A DNA stretch of 64,000 bases from RUG14515 sp045117995 (GTDB lineage: Bacteria > Bacillota_I > Bacilli_A > RFN20 > CAG-826): assembly GCA_045117995.1 (NCBI GenBank), contig JBGUOH010000006.1, positions 1 through 64,000 on the forward strand, written 5' to 3'. The notes beneath the pieces were generated by a model. That model worked only from the letters and a program-made list of their open reading frames with translations. It was not told the origin of the DNA and did no database searches. A program made the translations under genes and the position numbers. This document shows positions 9,447-17,666 of the stretch, one piece after another (positions within the stretch are counted from its first letter, which is position 1; every line of letters starts with the position of its first letter).

Positions 9447-10571
9447 TTAGTGAGTCACCTTTCCGCCAACTAAGGCAATTTCTTTACTGTTTAAATTAAC
9501 TTCTACGCCACTTTCAATAATGGTATTAGGAGCAACAATGGCGTTAGAAATTTTGGCTCCTCTTTTAATAACGGAGCCTTCCATCACGACACAGCGATCA
9601 ACAATAGCGTCTTCTTCAATTAAAACTTCATTAGAAATAACGGAAGAATTAACTTTGCCTAAGATAATCGCACCTTGGTTAGCGATGGATGATTTAATAG
9701 AGGCTTGCTTACCTAAATAGTGAGGTAAGGAATATGTATCCTCTGTATATATACGTGTGGACATATCGCCATAGAAATGTAAGTCACTTCTATCAAGAGC
9801 GACGTCCATGTTAGCTTCATGTAATGATTGAAGAGTACCAACGTCTCTCCAATAACCTTTAAATCTATAAGCTTGAAGTTTCAAACCATTATTTAACATT
9901 GTTGGGATGATATCACCACCGAAGTCATGGTTTGTGTCTAAATCTCTATCAGCAATCAAATACTTTCTTAAAACTTTCCAAGTGAAGACGTAGACACCCA
10001 TGGAGGCTAAATTGCTCTTTGGATGTTTTGGTTTTTCTTGGAATTCAACGATGCGGTCAGTTTTATCAACCGCCATAATACCAAATCTACTAGCTTCTTT
10101 TGGATCAACTTCAATAACGGAAATTGTCGCATCCGCACCGCTCTCAGCGTGCAAATCAATCATTTCGTTATAAGTTGTTTTATAAATATGGTCACCAGAA
10201 AGGATTAAAACATAATCTGGAGAGAGACCATCTAAGAATTCAATGTTTTGTGTAATGGCATCCGCGGTACCTTTATACCAGTTAGCGCCTTCGTCTGTTT
10301 GACGAGGAGCGATGGAAGTTAAAAGTGAGTGGACACCATTAAAGCCCCACTTTTCACCGTTACCGATGTAGGTATCGAGTAAAGTAGGTTCGTATTGAGT
10401 TAAGACGCCAATTCTGTTAATACCACTATTGGCGCAATTACTAAGTGGAAAATCAATAATACGGTACTTCGCCGCAAAAGACACTGCAGGTTTGGCCATC
10501 TTTTTAGTTAAAAGACCCAATCTGGTGCCTTTACCGCCAGCGAGTATCATCGCTACGACATTATGTGACAT
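9447..10571 (-). CDS. glgC: Glucose-1-phosphate adenylyltransferase, catalytic subunit
   Basis: GlgC makes ADP-glucose and PPi from ATP and glucose-1-phosphate, the committed step of glycogen synthesis. The catalytic loop AGGKGTRLGLLT (11-22), the KPAVSFAAKYRIIDF segment, the SGDHIY motif and EFQEKPKHP are intact. The C-terminus is a left-handed beta-helix. It is the first gene of the operon: AAGGAG lies before its ATG, and a TGC-TATACT extended -10 lies about 25 nt upstream. The neighbouring glgD and glgA make this a complete ADP-glucose-to-glucan unit apart from branching. Confidence 0.95.
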   Translation of the reverse strand: MSHNVVAMILAGGKGTRLGLLTKKMAKPAVSFAAKYRIIDFPLSNCANSGINRIGVLTQYEPTLLDTYIGNGEKWGFNGVHSLLTSIAPRQTDEGANWYKGTADAITQNIEFLDGLSPDYVLILSGDHIYKTTYNEMIDLHAESGADATISVIEVDPKEASRFGIMAVDKTDRIVEFQEKPKHPKSNLASMGVYVFTWKVLRKYLIADRDLDTNHDFGGDIIPTMLNNGLKLQAYRFKGYWRDVGTLQSLHEANMDVALDRSDLHFYGDMSTRIYTEDTYSLPHYLGKQASIKSSIANQGAIILGKVNSSVISNEVLIEEDAIVDRCVVMEGSVIKRGAKISNAIVAPNTIIESGVEVNLNSKEIALVGGKVTH

Positions 10572-10595
10572 AATATGCTCCTTATGTATGTATAT

Positions 10596-10604
10596 AGTAT
10601 AGCA
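10596..10604 (-). promoter_or_regulatory. Extended -10 promoter of the glgC operon
   Basis: On the minus strand TGC-TATACT lies about 25 nt before the glgC ATG and is followed by an AAGGAG ribosome binding site. No convincing -35 hexamer is seen at 16-18 nt, which fits an extended -10 promoter. It is divergent to the promoter at 10632-10659. Confidence 0.5.
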
Positions 10605-10631
10605 TTGCGCATACGCCCATGAAAAACATTT

Positions 10632-10659
10632 TTGATAGTTTATTGTAACTTGTTATAAT
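10632..10659 (+). promoter_or_regulatory. Promoter placed for a leaderless transcript
   Basis: TTGATA (10632-10637), a 16-nt spacer and a perfect TATAAT (10654-10659) preceded by TG-T form a near-consensus promoter. The -10 ends exactly 6 nt before the ATG at 10666, so transcription should begin at the start codon itself. No Shine-Dalgarno could fit. Confidence 0.7.
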
Positions 10660-10665
10660 AACGGC

Positions 10666-11115
10666 ATGAAAGTTAAAGTCGACATCAAAAGAACCATCAG
10701 AACATTCATCATTGTGGATCTCATATTTGCGGCTCTTTTGTTCTTATCTTGTATCAATTTATTCCTATTTACTAAGTTCGGGGTCATCCAAATTCTCGTC
10801 ATTTTAGTGTACGTCGGTGTCTCAATTCTCATGTTAGTGCTTTCGCTTAAACGTAATTTTTATGTCATTGAGAACAAGTATCTAGTGGTTGTTAGAAGCT
10901 TTAAAGAAATGTATTATCACTACTCCGATGTAGTGTATATTGATGAAGCACAATCAGAAAAGAAAAAAGTTCTTTGTTTTGTCACTAATAAAGGTCACGC
11001 TCGTTATTTACCCTTTGACGCTAAGGGAGAAATCTATAAAGTCATGCTTAAAAGATGTAATAACTTATTAAGTGAAGAAGACTTTAAGAAGCGTTTCCCT
11101 AACGTTAAATTATAG
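10666..11115 (+). CDS. Small two-helix membrane protein with a cytoplasmic PH-like tail
   Basis: The 149-residue protein has two hydrophobic helices (about 14-35 and 39-60) followed by a roughly 85-residue soluble beta-rich tail. The tail (NFYVIENKYLVVVRSFKEMYY and following strands, ending in a helix) resembles the bacterial PH-like domain seen in YdbS/YcxB-type membrane proteins. That is a shape-level guess, not a motif match. The gene is monocistronic and divergent from glgC, with no ribosome binding site (see its promoter). Function unknown. Confidence 0.75.
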   Translation: MKVKVDIKRTIRTFIIVDLIFAALLFLSCINLFLFTKFGVIQILVILVYVGVSILMLVLSLKRNFYVIENKYLVVVRSFKEMYYHYSDVVYIDEAQSEKKKVLCFVTNKGHARYLPFDAKGEIYKVMLKRCNNLLSEEDFKKRFPNVKL

Positions 11116-11202
11116 GTTAATCAAATAATCTTAATATTCTCTAACCTCTCTTTAATGTGAAAATCTAAATTTTCAATATTAAACACTTTTCAATATTTCT
11201 TG

Positions 11203-11231
11203 TTGATATGGGTTTTATCATATGATAATAT
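11203..11231 (+). promoter_or_regulatory. rpmB promoter
   Basis: TTGATA (11203-11208), a 17-nt spacer and TAATAT (11226-11231) with a TGA extension just upstream form a good sigma-A-type promoter. It lies about 30 nt before the rpmB start codon, leaving room for the AGGAGG ribosome binding site. Confidence 0.6.
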
Positions 11232-11260
11232 ATATCGGCAACAAAATAGGAGGACAAGAT

Positions 11261-11455
11261 ATGTCAAGAGTATGTCCAGTATTAGGTAAAGGTCCATTAA
11301 GCGGTAACAACCGTTCCCACTCATTAAGAGCTACTCGTCGTAGATGGAACGCTAATCTCCAAGTTCGCACTGTTGTTGTTGATGGCAAAGAAATGCGCAT
11401 TCGTATGTCTACAAGAGCATATCGTAGTCTTAACAAACAATATAAGGATCGCTAA
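11261..11455 (+). CDS. rpmB: 50S ribosomal protein L28
   Basis: L28 is a structural protein of the large ribosomal subunit. The 64-residue product begins MSRVCPVLGKGPLSGNNRSH and carries the basic core with WNANLQVRTV and the RMSTRAYRSL C-terminus, the usual bacterial length. AGGAGG lies 7 nt upstream of the chosen ATG. An upstream in-frame ATG at 11222 would overlap the -10 box and is rejected. In Bacillus rpmB also sits next to the rpe end of the prpC-prkC-rsgA-rpe cluster, and here the same adjacency is kept, transcribed toward it. Confidence 0.95.
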   Translation: MSRVCPVLGKGPLSGNNRSHSLRATRRRWNANLQVRTVVVDGKEMRIRMSTRAYRSLNKQYKDR

Positions 11456-11477
11456 TCTTTTTACTAAAAGACAAGAT

Positions 11478-11508
11478 AAAAAAACGACTCGAGATGAGTC
11501 ATTTTTTT
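11478..11508. terminator. Bidirectional terminator between rpmB and the rpe operon
   Basis: A-run, GACTC (11486-11490), loop GAGAT, GAGTC (11496-11500), then seven Ts. It terminates rpmB on the plus strand and, read in reverse, lies just after the stop of the minus-strand gene ending at 11507. Confidence 0.85.
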
Positions 11509-12190
11509 ATGCTATAAAACTGATAATTAATAACGGTATTGGTGAAAGTATAAATGTGAAGATTGCCCACCACTCATTAAAGGCCATTGGAATGAACTTT
11601 GGTCTAGTCATGACGATGTTACCATCTTTGTCTTCGCTCTTATCCATATAAATCTTATATGTAGCGCGTGGATTAAGAAGGAAGATGAGCATCGCTAAGG
11701 ACATGACCGCGCCAATGATAAAGGCCACTAAATAAGTAACTTTAGTGCAGCTAATTGCATCTTTAAATTGTGGGTAGATGATGCAGCACGCTAAAGCGGG
11801 CATGGCGAAGGCACATGTCATTGTGAGTGTGGACATCATAATGTGCATTCTTAAGAACTGTAATGGCATGAATAATAAACAACATGTGGTTACTGAGATT
11901 AAAAACGCCACTATTACTAAAACAAAAGAAGGAACATTGTTTCCAACTTGTTGGGTGTTTAAATAACAGATATAAAAGGCAATTGTGCCAATAATGGAAA
12001 TGATAAAGGCAATATTACCATAGATATTGTTTTTAAAAGCGTTTGGATAGTTAAATTCGTATGGAAACATTCTAGTGAAGGAATATTTCACATCGTGTTT
12101 CTTAAAGTAAAAAGTCGATGAAAAGAAATATCCACCGACGAAGAATGTTAATGTGACAGCGAAAATGCAAAGAGGGAGTAATCCAGGCAT
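11507..12190 (-). CDS. Six-helix membrane protein of unknown function
   Basis: I do not recognise this 227-residue protein. It has about six hydrophobic helices (roughly 3-25, 57-79, 87-110, 113-140, 147-170 and 205-226) and a short soluble loop (about 172-203) with KIYMDKSEDKDGNIV before the last helix. Length and layout suggest an integral membrane protein with no obvious catalytic motif. It is the last gene of the gmk-rpe operon, 1 nt after rpe, in the position where Bacillus has thiN. No thiamine pyrophosphokinase motif is present. Confidence 0.75.
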   Translation of the reverse strand: MPGLLPLCIFAVTLTFFVGGYFFSSTFYFKKHDVKYSFTRMFPYEFNYPNAFKNNIYGNIAFIISIIGTIAFYICYLNTQQVGNNVPSFVLVIVAFLISVTTCCLLFMPLQFLRMHIMMSTLTMTCAFAMPALACCIIYPQFKDAISCTKVTYLVAFIIGAVMSLAMLIFLLNPRATYKIYMDKSEDKDGNIVMTRPKFIPMAFNEWWAIFTFILSPIPLLIISFIA

Positions 12191-12191
12191 C

Positions 12192-12851
12192 TTACTTAAT
12201 TAAACTATCGTACCTTTCTTGGAAATTTGGGGAACCGAATAAATAGTTACCCGCGACTAAGACGTCAGCGCCCATATTGAGGCAGTCTTTACCAGTGACG
12301 TCATTGATACCACCATCGACAGAGATTAAAGCGTTACTTCTCACTTCAACAATTTCGTTGATTAACGCGCCAATCTTTTCGAGTGATTCAGGAATGAACT
12401 TTTGACCACCCATACCAGGTTCAACACTCATAACAAGAACGAGTTCAAGTTTATCAAGGAACGGGAAGATCTTTTCAACAGGTGTTTCTGGTTTAATAGA
12501 AAGACCCGCTTTCATTTTGTTTTTATGGATTTCTTTAATGACCGCTAAGACCTCATCATCATCTTTGCAAGCTTCATAATGGAAGGTTAAATAGTCAGCG
12601 CCAACTTTAGCGAACTTTTTAACAAAGCTCATTGGATCGTTAACCATGAGGTGAACGTCTTTAACGAAATCAATTTTTGTAAACAATCTTTCAAAGAAGA
12701 GATTACCAAAAGAGATGTTTGGTACGAAGTGTCCGTCCATGACATCGAGGTGGACCCATTCACATCCCGCTTTTTGCATTTTTTCCAATTCCTGTTCTAA
12801 GTGAAGGTAATCACATAATAGGATTGATGGGGAAATAATGATGTTCTTCAT
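12192..12851 (-). CDS. rpe: Ribulose-phosphate 3-epimerase
   Basis: Rpe interconverts ribulose-5-phosphate and xylulose-5-phosphate in the pentose phosphate pathway. The TIM-barrel landmarks are SPSILLCDY (7-15), HLDVMDGHFVPNISFG with the metal ligands, the HLMV segment, MSVEPGMGGQKF and SVDGGIN near the phosphate site. At 219 residues it has family length. It overlaps rsgA by ATGA, which repeats the rsgA-rpe order of Bacillus. Confidence 0.96.
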   Translation of the reverse strand: MKNIIISPSILLCDYLHLEQELEKMQKAGCEWVHLDVMDGHFVPNISFGNLFFERLFTKIDFVKDVHLMVNDPMSFVKKFAKVGADYLTFHYEACKDDDEVLAVIKEIHKNKMKAGLSIKPETPVEKIFPFLDKLELVLVMSVEPGMGGQKFIPESLEKIGALINEIVEVRSNALISVDGGINDVTGKDCLNMGADVLVAGNYLFGSPNFQERYDSLIK

Positions 12852-13714
12852 TTTGCGTACCTCTCTTTTTTAAATATTGCTTCTTCTGATAATTTCTTAT
12901 AGCACTCATAAGCAAGAGATGAAATCTCACCAGAGGCTACCTTCTCTTTTATTGCACACCTATTTTCACTTAAGTGCAAGCAATTTGCGAAATAACATTT
13001 ATTATATAAAGAATAGAAACCTGGAAAGAACGCTGCAAGGTCCTCTTTATAGAGATTTAACTCTAATGAAGAGAATCCAGGAGTGTCAGCAATATAGCCC
13101 CCTAAATATGGTAAGAGAATGACTTCTTTAGTTTGATGTTTACCTCTACCAAGGGCCATGGAGTATTCACCAACCGCTCTTTCATAGTTACTATCAATGG
13201 CGTTAATTAAGGATGATTTGCCAACACCGGTTTGACCCATAATGCAGCTCACTTCATCTTTAAATAAAGCCTTTGCTTCTTCTAAACCTTCCTTAGTTTT
13301 ATTGGAGATAAAATATGTCTCCACATCGATACTTGAGAAGGTTTCTTTAATCTCTTTTAGTAACGCTTCATCATGCTCTTTATCAATCTTAGTAATGACG
13401 AGTTTTGCCTTGATATTATGCATATTAGCGTAGGTTAGATACTTAAACGCGAGCAAATAGGAAAACTCTGGTTCAATAAGTGAGAACACTAAGATGATTT
13501 GACTGATATTAGCGATTAGCGGACGCTTTAAAGCGCTTGTTCTAGGATAGATATTTTCTATCACCATTTCATCAGGATTAAACTCGACGATATCTCCGAC
13601 GATTGGTTTAACGCCTTGATTACGGAAAACACCGCGTGGTTTAGTGTGATAAACCACTCCTTCCGCTCTAACGGCGTATAATCCACATGTGATTCCGACA
13701 ATTAAACCCTTCAT
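12848..13714 (-). CDS. rsgA: Ribosome small-subunit-dependent GTPase
   Basis: RsgA (YloQ/YjeQ) is a GTPase that checks late 30S subunit maturation. It shows the hallmark circular permutation: the G4 motif (VITKIDKE) comes before the P-loop GQTGVGKSSLINAI and the G3 motif DTPGFSS. An N-terminal OB fold (about 1-65) and a C-terminal zinc-binding domain with CYFANCLHLSENRCAI (Cys-Cys-His-Cys) are present. The 288 residues are normal. It is coupled to prkC by a 1-nt overlap and to rpe by ATGA. Confidence 0.96.
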   Translation of the reverse strand: MKGLIVGITCGLYAVRAEGVVYHTKPRGVFRNQGVKPIVGDIVEFNPDEMVIENIYPRTSALKRPLIANISQIILVFSLIEPEFSYLLAFKYLTYANMHNIKAKLVITKIDKEHDEALLKEIKETFSSIDVETYFISNKTKEGLEEAKALFKDEVSCIMGQTGVGKSSLINAIDSNYERAVGEYSMALGRGKHQTKEVILLPYLGGYIADTPGFSSLELNLYKEDLAAFFPGFYSLYNKCYFANCLHLSENRCAIKEKVASGEISSLAYECYKKLSEEAIFKKERYAK

Positions 13715-14601
13715 TATTTAAATCCAAATATCCTCGCTAGAAGTGGCTTCTTCTCTTTAAGAATTTCTGGTTTCTTGCTTAATTCAAGCAAATCATCATA
13801 GAATTCATCTGCGCCTTTATATCTTTCGGCTAAACGCTTTTTAGTGGCGTTAGCGATAATCTTTTCAATTTCTTTTGGACAGTTAGGAACATACTTTTTA
13901 ACTGGAGGGAATTTCTCCTTAATATGGGCCACTGCAACATTAACTGGTGTGTCTTTATCAAATGGTACGTGACCAGTTAAAAGTTCATAGAAGGTAACAC
14001 CCGCTGAATAGATATCTGATTGAATAGAAGCGGGTTTTCCTTGTGAGATTTCTGGAGCAAGATAATGGACACTACCCACAATCTCACTAGTTTTAGTCAA
14101 ACCATCATCCACGCCTTCAGCTTGCGCAATACCAAAGTCACCTAATTTAATTGTGCCATCAGGCATGACAAAGATATTTTGTGGTTTGATGTCACGGTGA
14201 ATGATGTTGTGCTGATGCGCGTAGAACAACGCGGATGTCAGTTGAAGCATATAGCTCACCGCTTCCGCGATTGGGATTGAAGTTCTAAAATCGAGCATAT
14301 CTTTCATGGTTTGTCCGCGGATATACTCGTTAGCAATATATGGTCTACCTTCAATTGTGCCATGGTTAAACACCTTAACGATATTAGGGTGATTTAAAGA
14401 TGAAGCGATTGTGGCTTCGTTTTGAAAACGACGAAGATTGATAGGATTACGCATAACGTCTTCCCTAATCATCTTAATCGCGACTTTTCTTTTGTTAATG
14501 ATATCGGTGGCTTCATAGACTTCCGCCATACCACCATGGCCGATTCTCGCTTCAATACGATAGCGGCCATCCACCAGGGAGCCAATCTTTATTGTGCTCA
14601 T
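13714..14601 (-). CDS. prkC: Soluble Ser/Thr protein kinase (PrkC catalytic domain only)
   Basis: A Hanks-type kinase that, by position, is the partner of the adjacent PP2C phosphatase. The glycine loop GHGGMAEVYE (21-30), the ATP-anchoring Lys43, HRDIKPQN (135-142), DFG (155-157) and APE (182-184) are all intact, so it should be active. The chain stops 20-odd residues after the kinase fold, with a Lys-rich tail (KEKKPLLARIFGFK) and no membrane helix. PrkC/StkP relatives are about 600 residues with a transmembrane helix and PASTA repeats that bind peptidoglycan fragments. Here these are absent with no sign of a frameshift. Signal input must therefore differ. Confidence 0.93.
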   Translation of the reverse strand: MSTIKIGSLVDGRYRIEARIGHGGMAEVYEATDIINKRKVAIKMIREDVMRNPINLRRFQNEATIASSLNHPNIVKVFNHGTIEGRPYIANEYIRGQTMKDMLDFRTSIPIAEAVSYMLQLTSALFYAHQHNIIHRDIKPQNIFVMPDGTIKLGDFGIAQAEGVDDGLTKTSEIVGSVHYLAPEISQGKPASIQSDIYSAGVTFYELLTGHVPFDKDTPVNVAVAHIKEKFPPVKKYVPNCPKEIEKIIANATKKRLAERYKGADEFYDDLLELSKKPEILKEKKPLLARIFGFK

Positions 14602-15347
14602 GATTGTGCCTCCCAGATGACGACAGCGATGTTATCGCTACCACCATTCTTATTGCCAATAGCGATAAGTTCATTAACTTTTTGTTCAACGGAATCTTCG
14701 CTCTTTAAGACTGAGGCAATATCATTCTTTGGAACGTTATTATATAAACCATCACTACAGAGTAAGACAGTTTCTCCCATGTATGGGAAAGATTTAATAT
14801 CAATTGAGGCACTTGGATAAACGCCCAAAGCGTTCATCAAAACGTGTCTCTTTGGATGAATTAAAGCTTCTTCTTCGGTGATTTGTTTGGTTCTTAAAAG
14901 ATAACCAACATATGTTTGATCTTCACTCATTTGTTCAAATTCGCGGTTTCTTAAGAAATAACATCTTGAGTCACCAACATGACCTAAGATAGCAGTGTCT
15001 TTGATAATAAGAAGAAGGGTTAATGTGGTACCCATTCCTTCATATGTTGGATTGCTTTTTGATTGTTCGTAAACACATCTGTTTGCTTCGCGGATAACGT
15101 TGCCCACCCAAAACTTTGCAAAATAACGATTCATAAAACCTTTACGGCTTTTAAATGATGAAATCACTGTATTAATCGCTAAAGAGGAAGCCAAATCACC
15201 TTTGTTTTGTCCACCCATACCATCACAGACAATGAGTAAAACATTGCCAGAGGCATTAATTAAAGCACAGGCTTGGTCTTCGTTACTTAAGCGTACTTTG
15301 CCAATATCTGTTTTAAATGAGAAGCGTCCAGTTAAATATTTTTTCAT
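14598..15347 (-). CDS. prpC: PP2C-family protein phosphatase
   Basis: PrpC/Stp is the metal-dependent Ser/Thr phosphatase that reverses PrkC phosphorylation. The PP2C motifs are visible: NEDQ near 22-25, CDGMGG (41-46) with the metal Asp42, GHVGDSRCY, the LLCSDGLYNNV segment and the terminal GGSDNIAVV with the last metal Asp. It is 249 residues, as in Bacillus. It overlaps both rlmN and prkC by 4 nt. Confidence 0.95.
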   Translation of the reverse strand: MKKYLTGRFSFKTDIGKVRLSNEDQACALINASGNVLLIVCDGMGGQNKGDLASSLAINTVISSFKSRKGFMNRYFAKFWVGNVIREANRCVYEQSKSNPTYEGMGTTLTLLLIIKDTAILGHVGDSRCYFLRNREFEQMSEDQTYVGYLLRTKQITEEEALIHPKRHVLMNALGVYPSASIDIKSFPYMGETVLLCSDGLYNNVPKNDIASVLKSEDSVEQKVNELIAIGNKNGGSDNIAVVIWEAQS

Positions 15348-16393
15348 GAACGTCCCTCCTCAACTTTGGCGCGTAATTGACCACACGCAGCGTCAATATC
15401 GCTACCGAATTCTTTTCTAATAGTCGCGGTCACGCCACCTTTCATGAGGTAATCAAGAAAAGCGTGGACACGGTTACCACTAGAACGATGGAATTCTGAG
15501 AATGTGTTGGTCTCATTGTATGGAATGAGATTGACATAACCCATTGTTCCTTTAATTAGTTTAATTAACTCTTGAGCGTGTTCTTTGGTATCGTTGATAC
15601 CTTCCAAGAGTAAGTATTCATAAGTTACTCGACGTTTAGTTTCTTTCTCATAATACTTCACCGCTTCAATAACTTTCTCTAATGGATAAGCGCGGTTAAT
15701 TTTCATGAGTTTGCTTCTAAGTTCATTGTTAGGAGCGTGTAAAGAAATAGCGAGATTTGTTTGCATGTGTTCGTCAGCGTATCGATAGATATTTTCGACA
15801 ATACCACATGTGGAGACAGTAATATGTCTAGCACCGATAGCTAAACCCTTTGGGTGATTAGCGATTTTAATAAAGTCCAAGACGTTATCGTAGTTATCGA
15901 ATGGTTCACCAGTACCCATAACCACAATATGTGTGACATGTTGTCCCTTGTTTTCTTCTTTGAGCAATTGATTAATCAATAAAATTTGCCCCATCATTTC
16001 TTCTGGAAGCAAGTTTCTTTGTTTACCTAATAGACCACTGCTGCAGAAAGAGCAGCCCATATTACAGCCCACTTGTGAGCTCACACATACAGCACAGCCA
16101 TATGAGTAACGCATAAGTACGCATTCGACTTTCGCGCCATCTTTCAGTTCAACAAGTAACTTGATTGTGCCATCTTTGCTCACTTGTTTGGTATAGATGC
16201 TTGGTAGATCTAGACAATATTTTTCTTTTAAGACTTCACGGAATGATTTAGAAATATCACTCATCTCATCAAATGATGTCGCTTTCTTTTCATAAATCCA
16301 TGAGAAAAGTTGCGTGGCGCGATAAGGCTTTTGGCCTTCTTGCTCCATTAACGCGATGAGTTTATTAATTTCACAACCGTAAAGATTAATCAT
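15344..16393 (-). CDS. rlmN: Dual-specificity RNA methyltransferase RlmN
   Basis: RlmN is a radical-SAM enzyme that makes m2A2503 in 23S rRNA and m2A37 in some tRNAs. The cluster motif CNMGCSFC (CxxxCxxC) follows SSQVG, GTGEP is the SAM-binding GEP motif, and the C-terminal DAACGQL contains the methyl-carrying Cys of the family. The 349 residues are full length. It overlaps the upstream RsmB-like gene by 8 nt and prpC by ATGA. Confidence 0.96.
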   Translation of the reverse strand: MINLYGCEINKLIALMEQEGQKPYRATQLFSWIYEKKATSFDEMSDISKSFREVLKEKYCLDLPSIYTKQVSKDGTIKLLVELKDGAKVECVLMRYSYGCAVCVSSQVGCNMGCSFCSSGLLGKQRNLLPEEMMGQILLINQLLKEENKGQHVTHIVVMGTGEPFDNYDNVLDFIKIANHPKGLAIGARHITVSTCGIVENIYRYADEHMQTNLAISLHAPNNELRSKLMKINRAYPLEKVIEAVKYYEKETKRRVTYEYLLLEGINDTKEHAQELIKLIKGTMGYVNLIPYNETNTFSEFHRSSGNRVHAFLDYLMKGGVTATIRKEFGSDIDAACGQLRAKVEEGRS

Positions 16394-17645
16394 TCTTTTT
16401 AGCCTTTTTTAAAGCGGCAAAATAGTAAGAACCACCATATTTCTTATATGGGAAATATAGCTTATCTCTTAATAAGGTGAATTCTTCATTTTCTGCGAGG
16501 AATTCGTTAATAATGTTGATGCTTTCTTTCTTTGAAAGAGTATCCACTAAGTAGAGGAGATAACCATCTTCTTCAACTTGAGCAGCGGCTTCTTTTAAAG
16601 CCACTTTTTGATTAGCGATTAATTCATCGAGTTTAGACATGTCGAAACGGAGGAAGTAATCTGGTAAAAGTTGTAAGAGGTTTAATCTAGAAGATTCTGG
16701 CATGACGATAAATGTATGCACAGGTTTTGATAAACAAGTAATGATCGAGGAAGCTTGTGCTTCATAGACATTAACACCCTTAATGTTGTTCTTGGCTAAG
16801 AAGTTCTTGGTGTTGGTAATTGTGCTTAAGTTAGCAGCGATATATTCGACACCAGAAACGCCACCCTTTCTCGCTTTTAAGTCAATGAATAAGTCATTAG
16901 CATATTCAGCGTACACTGCGATACCTCTTAATGGATCTAAATCACCTTCATCAAGCATTTCTTTGAACGCTAAAGATAAAGGAGCAGCAATACCTTTTTC
17001 ACTAACTTCACTATTTTTGAATCTATTTTCGCCTTTATATAACGCCATACCTGGAGCACCTTCAATGGCTTCAAAGTCAGCGTATTTAGCGAAGAATTCT
17101 TCATCGCTTAAAACATTGTTATCAATTCGTACAACAGTTGGGGCTGGTTTGCTATTGGCTCTAAGAGTTTTATTAGCGGAAATGTGTCCGAACTGTTTGG
17201 TCCACATCTTAATGATGTCCACAGGTGTGTTATAGCGGTAGGAAAGGAATTCAAAAGAACCCACTTCAATTTGTTCTGGAACGAGTTTCTTTTCTTCAAG
17301 GTATGGGGCAATGAAGTCTTGGACTTTGACTTCGCCTTCCTTGATGTACTTTTCTACTTCTTTGTTGCATTCTTCTTGATCAAATTTCTTGATGAAGAGT
17401 GCGTTGCTAAACGCAATCAATAACGCAATGACGCCAAGCGATTCCATGTCAGGATATTGGTTTTTGATAACGTTCGACATCACTAAATAGTGACGTAAAA
17501 CGCAACCCACCATCGCTGAGACGTTACCCCTTTCTTCTTTGGAAAGATCGTTGCGTTTAAAAGCTTGCTTTAGGGCAAGAGAAAATGGCGTGTTTTCGTA
17601 AATGATTTTGTTTAGTATGTCCTTTGCTAAAACTTGTGGAGTCAT
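16386..17645 (-). CDS. RsmB/Sun-like protein lacking catalytic residues
   Basis: By position (just before rlmN) and by layout this is the RsmB (16S rRNA m5C967 methyltransferase) homolog. It has an N-terminal NusB-like helical domain (about 1-130), a linker with VVRIDNNVLSDEEF, a Rossmann-like domain, and a family-type C-terminus YGGSYYFAALKK. The SAM loop normally DACAAPGGK reads VYAEYANDLF. The motif IV DAPCSG reads MPESSR. The motif VI STCT reads LVDTLS. Both catalytic cysteines and the SAM glycines are gone in an otherwise intact 419-residue frame. It is probably not a methyltransferase. It could be an RNA- or ribosome-binding remnant under selection. Confidence 0.75.
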   Translation of the reverse strand: MTPQVLAKDILNKIIYENTPFSLALKQAFKRNDLSKEERGNVSAMVGCVLRHYLVMSNVIKNQYPDMESLGVIALLIAFSNALFIKKFDQEECNKEVEKYIKEGEVKVQDFIAPYLEEKKLVPEQIEVGSFEFLSYRYNTPVDIIKMWTKQFGHISANKTLRANSKPAPTVVRIDNNVLSDEEFFAKYADFEAIEGAPGMALYKGENRFKNSEVSEKGIAAPLSLAFKEMLDEGDLDPLRGIAVYAEYANDLFIDLKARKGGVSGVEYIAANLSTITNTKNFLAKNNIKGVNVYEAQASSIITCLSKPVHTFIVMPESSRLNLLQLLPDYFLRFDMSKLDELIANQKVALKEAAAQVEEDGYLLYLVDTLSKKESINIINEFLAENEEFTLLRDKLYFPYKKYGGSYYFAALKKAKKND

Positions 17646-17666
17646 AGTAGACCCTCCTGATGACGG

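Noticed and set aside
14422..14820. 132-residue plus-strand frame antisense to prkC and prpC
   Set aside because: It lies over two well-supported conserved genes, has no ribosome binding site and no recognisable protein features. It is a frame shadow.
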